A DNA stretch of 6,211 nt from JACRPI01 sp041671005 (GTDB lineage Archaea > Nanobdellota > Nanobdellia > Woesearchaeales > DSVV01): NCBI GenBank assembly GCA_041671005.1, contig JBAZCJ010000087.1, positions 1 through 6,211 of the forward strand. Direction: 5' to 3'. The position numbers and the translations under genes were made by a program. How positions within the stretch are numbered: position 1 is the stretch's first letter; the number at the start of each line of letters is the position of its first letter. Under the pieces are notes generated by a model. The model saw only the letters and a list, made by a program, of their open reading frames with translations. It was not told the origin of the DNA and searched no databases. Shown here one piece after another: positions 1-5,115 of this stretch.

Positions 1-885
1 ACAACAAATTTAAGAAAATGGAGACCACGATCGGTAAAAAATGTTATTGACGAAATAGAATATATGAAAAAAATATTTGGAGTTGAAGAATTTCATCTTG
101 AAGACCTCAATCCTACAATTGATAAAAAAAGAATGCAAAATTTAGCAGAAGAAATCATAAAGAAAAAATTAAAAATTATTTGGAAAATTGGTTCTGGAAC
201 AAAAATAGAAACAGTAGATGAAGAAACATTAACAATTATGGCAAAATCTGGGTGCACTTTTCTTTCATTATCACCAGAAACAGGATCTATAGAATTACTT
301 AAAAAAATGAACAAACCATTTAATCATGAACGTGCTCTAGAACTTGTAAAACATATGAATTCTTTAAATATGACTACACAGGCATGTTTTGTTTTAGGAT
401 ATCCTGAAGAAACTGAAACAGATAGAGCATTAACATATCAATATTGCAAAAAACTTGCAAAAGCAGGTTGTGATGAAATTGCGCTTTTTATCATGGCTCC
501 TGTCCCAGGTGCAAGCACATATCAAAATTACAAAGAGAAAATATTGCAAAAAAATAAACAAATATCTTTACAAGATATGAGCTTTTCACCAAAATGGAGA
601 GAAGATTATAATTTATACAAAAAGTTCAGATTAAAAACATATGTTGGGTTTATGGTAACAAAAATGTTTTATCACCCACTAAAAACATTACAACAACCAT
701 GGAATATTATCTGTAAAAAATTTAAAACAAAAATGGAAATGACAATATTTAGAATTGGAAAAACTTATATTTTACAATGGAAGAAAAAGAAAAACATCCT
801 TGTCTTATTCTGGATTATTTTTATATTCACAATATATTATCTTGTGCGAATAATAGATATTTTACAATATATTAACAAAATATAG
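1..885 (+). CDS. B12-type radical SAM enzyme, 5'-truncated by window edge, with C-terminal membrane segment
   Basis: The reading frame is open from base 1, so the ATG at 64 is internal and the true start lies upstream. About 294 residues are visible. The first ones (WRPRSVKNVIDEIEY) match the stretch that follows the CxxxCxxC cluster motif in cobalamin-binding-type radical SAM proteins; the cysteines and any B12 domain would lie outside the window. Counting from base 1, family landmarks are HLEDLNPT (32-39), SPETGS (91-96, where many relatives have GIESGS), LGYPEET (132-138) and APVPGA (166-171), which together trace the later strands of the radical SAM barrel. A basic region is followed by a hydrophobic helix at about 265-283, which suggests attachment to the membrane with the enzyme in the cytoplasm. 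Such enzymes methylate or rearrange unreactive carbons using S-adenosylmethionine; the substrate here is unknown. The gene ends 9 bases before the GT39-like gene, so the two probably share a transcript. The family call is firm, the B12 dependence inferred. Confidence 0.88.
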   Translation, partial: TTNLRKWRPRSVKNVIDEIEYMKKIFGVEEFHLEDLNPTIDKKRMQNLAEEIIKKKLKIIWKIGSGTKIETVDEETLTIMAKSGCTFLSLSPETGSIELLKKMNKPFNHERALELVKHMNSLNMTTQACFVLGYPEETETDRALTYQYCKKLAKAGCDEIALFIMAPVPGASTYQNYKEKILQKNKQISLQDMSFSPKWREDYNLYKKFRLKTYVGFMVTKMFYHPLKTLQQPWNIICKKFKTKMEMTIFRIGKTYILQWKKKKNILVLFWIIFIFTIYYLVRIIDILQYINKI

Positions 886-890
886 GAAAA
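884..890 (+). promoter_or_regulatory. Shine-Dalgarno site for the GT39-like gene
   Basis: AGGAAAA overlaps the stop codon (TAG) of the upstream radical SAM gene. Its AGGA core lies 7 bases before the ATG at 895. This supports that start and indicates coupled translation of the two genes. It contrasts with the gene at 3011, which has no properly spaced site. Confidence 0.6.
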
Positions 891-894
891 AACA

Positions 895-2769
895 ATGAAT
901 ACAATTTTATGGATAATCAATTCCTGCGGGGGTGCAATTTTATTTTTCTTTATTTGTCTACTTGTAGGAAGCAAATTATTAACAGTGTTAAAAATTGAAA
1001 CAGTACCAGAAGAAAGATTTATTTTTAGTGCTGGTCTTGGAGTAGGAATCACTGCATTTCTTTTATTAATAATAGGGTTTATTGGATTATATACCAAAAA
1101 AGCAATAATTATCACAGCAATTGGAATAATTATGTTATGTGTGTTTGAGATAAAAATAATAATATATGCCATAAAAAACATATCCCAACAAATATTCTCA
1201 AAAGAGCATGATTTATATTATAGATTTTGTAAAATAATGATTATTTTCTTCGCTGCTTTATTATTTATTGTTGCAACAAGCCCAGAAACAGAGTGGGATG
1301 CAGTCTCATTTCATCTTGCAACTGCAAAGATCTATGTTCAACAGCAACAGATTATTCCAATATATTATGCATTTCATGCAGCATTACCTCATCTTTTTGA
1401 TATGCTTTACGTTATTGGAGAATTATGGAACTCTGATATAATATCACGAATATTTGTCCTTCTTTGTAATCTGACTATTGCTTTGGGGATTTGGATGTTT
1501 GGTAAAAAACTATTTTCAGAAAAAGTAGGACTTACTAGTGCTCTTATTTTTTTAACAACTCCTATTTTATTAGTTTATTTCCCTTCCACCTATATCGACA
1601 TCCCAATAGGTATTTTTGCACTCACGGGAATCTGGGCATTATGGAATTGGAAACAAACAAAGAAAATTAAATGGCTTTGGATACTTGGCATTACAAATGC
1701 ATGTTTAGTTTCATCAAAAATTGTAACATTGCCTTTTGTTATTGCATGTATTTTGTATATACTTATTGAAAAAATAAGAAATGAAAAAAAAGTATATAAT
1801 TGCTGGAAACCGATTGTGATAATAGGATTTTGTTTAACAATTGCACTTCTTCCCTGGATAATTTTTAATTATAGCACATTAAATAATCCAGTATACCCTT
1901 TTGGAGAAGGCATATTTCATGGTAAATATTGGAGTCCTGAACTTGCCCAATGGTGGAGTAATTCACGAGAAACGTATAGTGGGGGTAAAAATCTAATAGA
2001 TTTCATCTTCAAACCATTTATTTTAACATTTATGCCAAATACTAATGGCCCAATATATGGCTTTTCTCCATTTTATTTAATGCTTATCCCTTTTATTATT
2101 TTTTGGATAAATGAAAAAAAACAAGAACTATACTATATAGGTTTAATTATATTCTTTAGTTGGACTGGATGGTTTATTCTTGCACCAGATATGCGTTATA
2201 TTTTCTATTTGTTTCCACTTTTAGCACTACTTGCAGGATATGGTTTGGAAAAAATACTTACAGATGAAAATATAAAAAAGAATACAAAAAAAATTATAAA
2301 ACTATTTACAGTTTTTATTATACTTACAAATCTGTTGTTTTTTTTCATTATATTTAGAAACGACGTACAAATGTGGACAGGAAAAATAACAAGAGAAGAG
2401 TTCATTACAATAGACACACCAAATTATCCTGTTACACAATGGGCAAATCAAAACCTTCCAAAAAATGCATTTATTTTTCTCGCAAACGATGATAAAGGAT
2501 ATTATTTTGAAAGAGAATATATAACAGGATATGGTATTTTTTCAACGTATGTTGATTATGCACATATGGATGATGGAGAAGCATTATACAATAAATTGAA
2601 AAAAATTGGTATTACGCATGTTTTGTTTAAAGAATATGATAATGGCAACTTAATAGGATATGATAATTATTATGTTGAAAAAACAACTATATTATTTGAA
2701 GAATTAAAAGAAAAATATATGACTCCACTTTATGAAGAAAATAATATTGCGTTATACCAATTAACGTAA
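895..2769 (+). CDS. Multi-spanning membrane glycosyltransferase, GT39/PMT-like (GT-C fold)
   Basis: A 624-residue integral membrane protein with about a dozen hydrophobic segments between residues 5 and 487, then a soluble C-terminal part of roughly 135 residues. After the first few helices, PETEWDAVSFHLATAKIY (130-147) matches the acidic loop motif of GT39-type enzymes, where Asp135 is the likely catalytic or metal-binding acid. A second acidic site is YIDIP (233-237). NPVYPF (331-336) and the PDMRYIFYLFP segment (431-441) are also typical of this group. Known relatives transfer a sugar from a polyprenyl-phosphate donor to a protein, lipid or glycan on the outer face of the cytoplasmic membrane. 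Acceptor and sugar cannot be told from sequence. Length is ordinary for the family and the gene looks intact. The ATG is supported by AGGA 7 bases upstream, and the 9-base gap to the radical SAM gene suggests an operon. The C-terminal domain (about 490-624) has no motif I recognise. Confidence 0.85.
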   Translation: MNTILWIINSCGGAILFFFICLLVGSKLLTVLKIETVPEERFIFSAGLGVGITAFLLLIIGFIGLYTKKAIIITAIGIIMLCVFEIKIIIYAIKNISQQIFSKEHDLYYRFCKIMIIFFAALLFIVATSPETEWDAVSFHLATAKIYVQQQQIIPIYYAFHAALPHLFDMLYVIGELWNSDIISRIFVLLCNLTIALGIWMFGKKLFSEKVGLTSALIFLTTPILLVYFPSTYIDIPIGIFALTGIWALWNWKQTKKIKWLWILGITNACLVSSKIVTLPFVIACILYILIEKIRNEKKVYNCWKPIVIIGFCLTIALLPWIIFNYSTLNNPVYPFGEGIFHGKYWSPELAQWWSNSRETYSGGKNLIDFIFKPFILTFMPNTNGPIYGFSPFYLMLIPFIIFWINEKKQELYYIGLIIFFSWTGWFILAPDMRYIFYLFPLLALLAGYGLEKILTDENIKKNTKKIIKLFTVFIILTNLLFFFIIFRNDVQMWTGKITREEFITIDTPNYPVTQWANQNLPKNAFIFLANDDKGYYFEREYITGYGIFSTYVDYAHMDDGEALYNKLKKIGITHVLFKEYDNGNLIGYDNYYVEKTTILFEELKEKYMTPLYEENNIALYQLT

Positions 2770-2787
2770 TACAAATACCTCATTTAA

Positions 2788-2919
2788 TCAATGACTTTTA
2801 TATATTCCAGTTATTTTTACTATCTCTACCTGTGCTCTACTTCCTTTATCAAATAAAAGCAAAATTAATTTTCTATTTTTTGCTTGAAATATAAAAGAGA
2901 ATAACTCTTTCTCATTCAT
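2788..2919 (-). pseudogene. Remnant of a winged-helix (MarR/ArsR-like) transcription regulator, N-terminal 43 codons
   Basis: The minus strand carries a 43-codon frame starting at an ATG (2919-2917) and ending in TGA (2790-2788). Its peptide contains SFIFQAKNRKLILLLFDKG, then RAQVEIVKITGIYKSH. This is the usual order of a winged helix-turn-helix: a first helix with an NRK motif, a second helix of the V/I-E-I-x-K-x-T-G-I type, and the start of the recognition helix, which in archaeal relatives normally continues as SHVSRxLxEL. Here a stop follows SH directly. The next codons in frame read LNEVFVLR and then another stop, which hints at a small deletion plus nonsense changes. The wing and any effector domain are missing, so it cannot be a working DNA-binding protein as it stands. 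It is transcribed away from the gene at 3011, with the shared upstream region between them, the classic layout of a local regulator. The fold match is from pattern recognition, not a search; a chance short frame is the main alternative. Confidence 0.62.
2814..2818 (+). terminator. Possible U-run transcription terminator after the GT39-like gene
   Basis: Five consecutive T lie 45 bases downstream of the stop at 2767-2769, and a second run of six T lies at 2876-2881. Archaeal termination commonly uses U-runs without a hairpin, so either could end the upstream transcript. There is no GC-rich stem-loop of the bacterial intrinsic type. In such AT-rich DNA short T-runs are common, so the call is weak. 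Confidence 0.22.
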
Positions 2920-2955
2920 ACTTAATTAAAAAATACAATTGTGTTTAGCTTTGGA

Positions 2956-3020
2956 TTACCATTCAAGTTACCAAACATTTAAAAGTTGGTACCCCTAAAC
3001 TAATGTTAGGATGGTATACC
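2956..3020. repeat. Cluster of TACC/GGTA half-sites, possible operator
   Basis: Four related elements occur in 65 bases: TTACCA at 2956-2961, TTACCA again at 2968-2973 (12 bases on), TTGGTACC at 2986-2993 and the palindrome GGTATACC at 3013-3020, which overlaps the start codon of the GT2 gene. TACCAA (2969-2974) and TTGGTA (2986-2991) form a perfect 6-base inverted repeat with an 11-base spacer that contains the TATA-like element. A protein bound there would block the promoter. The adjacent divergent winged-helix remnant is the obvious candidate for the original binder. The repeats are seen directly; the operator role is inferred. Confidence 0.4.
2977..2985 (+). promoter_or_regulatory. Archaeal-type TATA box-like element for the GT2 gene
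   Basis: ATTTAAAAG, preceded by the A-rich CCAAAC, resembles an archaeal TATA box with its BRE. Its centre is about 30 bases before the ATG at 3011, so transcription would begin at or just before the start codon and give a leaderless mRNA. No convincing paired bacterial -35/-10 promoter was found in the gap. In AT-rich DNA such matches arise by chance, so support rests mainly on the spacing. Confidence 0.4.
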
Positions 3021-4012
3021 TGAAAAAAAAAACTTTTGTTACAATAATAATTCCAACATATAACAATGCTAACTATTTAGATGAATGCCTAAAAAGAGTA
3101 ATACAACAAGATTATCCTAACTATGAAATATTAGTAATAGATGATTGCTCTACAGATGATACTGAGAAAATAGTCAAAAAGTATCCTGTGAGGTATATCA
3201 AAAATAAAGAGAATAGCGGAGCAAGTTATACAAGAAACATTGGAGCAACACTAAGTAAAGGAAAAATATTAGTATATTTAGATAGTGATGTTAATATTCC
3301 TAGTCATGCAGTCTCTTCAATAGTGAATAATTTGATAAAAAAGCATGACGTATTAATGGTAATGGGAACATATTCAGAAAACACAAAAGATCTTAATTTT
3401 GTCAGCGACTATAAAAATCTTGATTTAGGATTTAGATTTTTACAACTGGATTATAAAATCCCTTATCTTTCATCTTTTTTTTTCGCTATAAGTAAAGATG
3501 TGTTTAAAAACACTGATGGATTTTCAACTTCTTTTAAAAAAAGTTCTGTGGAAGATGTAGAATTTGGTTGGAAAATCTGTAATGGTAAAAAATTAACATT
3601 ACAAGATCGTAATGTAAAAATTGATCATCGTAAAAAATATACAATTTGGAATCTTCTTAAATCAAATTATGTAAGAGTTATTAACATATATAAAATTAGA
3701 ATAAACTCTGGTGGAAAATATAAAGTTGGCAATGATATCCCATTAGCATACAAGGTTAACGTTTTTTTAGCACCAAGTATATTTTTCTCGGCATTCTTAA
3801 GTTTAGTACATCAAGAGTTTGCACTATTAACTGTTTTAGGATTATTATTATTTAGCATCATTAATTATAAATTTTTGAACTATATATTTAAAAAAAGAGG
3901 ATTGGTTTTCGAATTGAAATGTGTGTTTTTAATGATAACCGAGTATATAGGTGTAGCAGTTGCTATTTTTTCAGCAATGATAACAACACCATTTAACAAG
4001 AGGTATATCTGA
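3011..4012 (+). CDS. Family 2 glycosyltransferase (GT-A fold) with C-terminal membrane helices
   Basis: A 333-residue protein beginning with a GT2 catalytic domain. Landmarks in order are IIIPTYNN (12-19), VIDDCSTDD (42-50, nucleotide binding), NSGASYTRNIG (68-78), the metal-binding LDSD (90-93), and the EDVEFGWK segment (181-188), which carries the likely catalytic acid pair. Three hydrophobic stretches follow at about 249-267, 270-286 and 304-325, so the enzyme should sit on the inner face of the membrane. GT2 enzymes transfer a sugar from a nucleotide-sugar donor, here probably to a lipid carrier or growing glycan; donor and linkage are unknown. The ATG at 3011 is the first in its frame, since an in-frame TAA lies at 2996-2998. 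No spaced Shine-Dalgarno precedes it, only AGG touching the ATG. Codons 5-8 contain a run of ten A. The stop overlaps the next gene by one base, so the two are translated as a pair. Confidence 0.9.
   Translation: MVYLKKKTFVTIIIPTYNNANYLDECLKRVIQQDYPNYEILVIDDCSTDDTEKIVKKYPVRYIKNKENSGASYTRNIGATLSKGKILVYLDSDVNIPSHAVSSIVNNLIKKHDVLMVMGTYSENTKDLNFVSDYKNLDLGFRFLQLDYKIPYLSSFFFAISKDVFKNTDGFSTSFKKSSVEDVEFGWKICNGKKLTLQDRNVKIDHRKKYTIWNLLKSNYVRVINIYKIRINSGGKYKVGNDIPLAYKVNVFLAPSIFFSAFLSLVHQEFALLTVLGLLLFSIINYKFLNYIFKKRGLVFELKCVFLMITEYIGVAVAIFSAMITTPFNKRYI
3998..4004 (+). promoter_or_regulatory. Shine-Dalgarno site for the radical SAM/SPASM gene
   Basis: AAGAGGT lies inside the last codons of the GT2 gene, with its last G 8 bases before the ATG at 4012. 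Together with the TGATG stop/start overlap (4010-4014), it supports this start and implies translational coupling. Confidence 0.6.
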
Positions 4013-5097
4013 TGATTCCTAAAACATTTCTTCATCGTGTCTTTATCAAATCCGGATCACCTATTCATTTAATTTGGTTTGTTACATCTAAATGTAATTT
4101 ACGATGTTTGCATTGTTTTTATCATGAAGAAGTTGCATCACCACTAAATAAAGAGCTTTCTCATGATGAGATGATAAAAATAATAAGTAATCTTCCCCCC
4201 CTCCTTTCATTGGTACTAACTGGCGGGGAACCGCTGTTAAGAGCAGACATTTATGAGCTTGTAAAATGTATAAACGATAGAAAAATTTGTAATAGTATTC
4301 GAATTTGTACAAATGGCCATGCAACAGATAGAACTATTCGAATTATTGATAAAATATTAACAGATTGTACAAATCAGCATTTTTTCATTTCAGTATCACT
4401 AGATGGCTTTGAAAAAGATCACGATATGTTTAGACAAGTATCTGGCGCATACAAAAATACTATTGCAACAATCTTAGCTCTTAAAGAATTACAGAAGAAG
4501 CATCCTCATTTTGAAATTACTATAAACACAACACTCCATGATGGCAACCAAAAGGTTATGCAAGTATTTAGAGAGGACACATACAAAAAGGTAGGAATAT
4601 ATCCCGGAATCACAGTTATTAGGGGTGATCCTAAATCAAAAGAACTAAAAAAGGTTGATTTAGAAATTTATAAAAAAACTATTAAAAATATTGAAAGAGA
4701 TAGAATTAATTTAATTAAGGAAAGCGTCTTTAAAACACTTGTAAACACCCGAGAAGTTTTAGGCCATGAAATGGCTTTTAAAACATTTAGTACAAATAAA
4801 AGAGATTATGACTGTTATGCAGGTAGTTTAATGGGAGTTATATATGCAAGTGGAGATGTATTCCCTTGCGAAATGCTGCCGAATGCAAGTTATGGTAATA
4901 TAAAAAATTATGATTACGATTTAAAAAAAATATGGAACAGTGATAAAGCAAACAAAATAAGACAATCCATTAAAGAAAGAAAGTGTGCTTGTACATATGA
5001 ATGTCAATTTACTACTAATACATTATATAATTTAAATAACTGGCCAAGATTTATAAAAGATTTAGTAAAACACAAAATATTCAAACAAAAAAAATAA
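4012..5097 (+). CDS. Radical SAM enzyme with C-terminal SPASM-type domain
   Basis: A 361-residue cytoplasmic protein. The CNLRCLHC motif (Cys28, Cys32, Cys35) binds the 4Fe-4S cluster that cleaves S-adenosylmethionine, and LTGGEPLL (69-76) is the conserved SAM-contacting motif. SVSLDG (127-132) follows on a later barrel strand. The C-terminal part has the SPASM/twitch layout: Cys268, then GDVFPCE (281-287, Cys286), GNIKNYDYDLKKIWNS, and KCACTYEC (324-331; Cys325, Cys327, Cys331), which probably holds one extra iron-sulfur cluster. SPASM enzymes are best known for maturing peptides and sulfatases, but this architecture is also common in polysaccharide clusters, where the substrate is mostly unknown. 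No precursor peptide is visible nearby. It overlaps the GT2 stop by one base (TGATG), pointing to a joint role in glycan or glycolipid modification. Length is normal and the gene appears intact. A run of seven C at 4195-4201 is unusual for this AT-rich DNA. Confidence 0.9.
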   Translation: MIPKTFLHRVFIKSGSPIHLIWFVTSKCNLRCLHCFYHEEVASPLNKELSHDEMIKIISNLPPLLSLVLTGGEPLLRADIYELVKCINDRKICNSIRICTNGHATDRTIRIIDKILTDCTNQHFFISVSLDGFEKDHDMFRQVSGAYKNTIATILALKELQKKHPHFEITINTTLHDGNQKVMQVFREDTYKKVGIYPGITVIRGDPKSKELKKVDLEIYKKTIKNIERDRINLIKESVFKTLVNTREVLGHEMAFKTFSTNKRDYDCYAGSLMGVIYASGDVFPCEMLPNASYGNIKNYDYDLKKIWNSDKANKIRQSIKERKCACTYECQFTTNTLYNLNNWPRFIKDLVKHKIFKQKK

Positions 5098-5115
5098 AAT
5101 TTATATTAGTTTTAA
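5098..5115. other. 18-base convergent intergenic gap
   Basis: The stop codons of the SPASM gene and the minus-strand radical SAM gene are 18 bases apart. The gap is almost entirely A and T and has no GC-rich stem. A run of four T at 5110-5113 is the only terminator-like feature for plus-strand transcripts. Transcripts from the two sides probably overlap at their 3' ends. Confidence 0.5.

Noticed and set aside
64..66. ATG at 64 as the true start of the first gene
   Set aside because: The upstream frame is open to base 1 and encodes the conserved RPRSVKNVIDEIEY segment, so the gene begins outside the window.
2791..2856. A 21-codon plus-strand frame starting at ATG 2791, considered as a precursor peptide for the SPASM enzyme
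   Set aside because: It has no ribosome-binding site, is rich in aromatic residues typical of AT-rich noncoding translation, and lies opposite the regulator remnant, whose frame is more protein-like.
2857..2885. Inverted repeat AAGCAAAA / TTTTGCTT with a 13-base loop, considered as an intrinsic terminator
   Set aside because: The stem is almost all A-T pairs, no T-run follows it on the plus strand, and it falls inside the regulator remnant, so it is probably incidental.
2894..2910. Small hairpin AAAGAG / CTCTTT with loop AATAA
   Set aside because: It is only six pairs, has no T-run, and lies at the start of the regulator remnant; such stems occur by chance in AT-rich DNA.
2884..2912. Possible bacterial sigma-70 promoter with TTGAAA as -35
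   Set aside because: No -10 hexamer is present at the right distance.
4190..4210. Strong SD-like AGGAGG-type sequence on the minus strand opposite the C7 run
   Set aside because: It lies inside the SPASM gene, and the frame downstream on the minus strand has no protein-like features.
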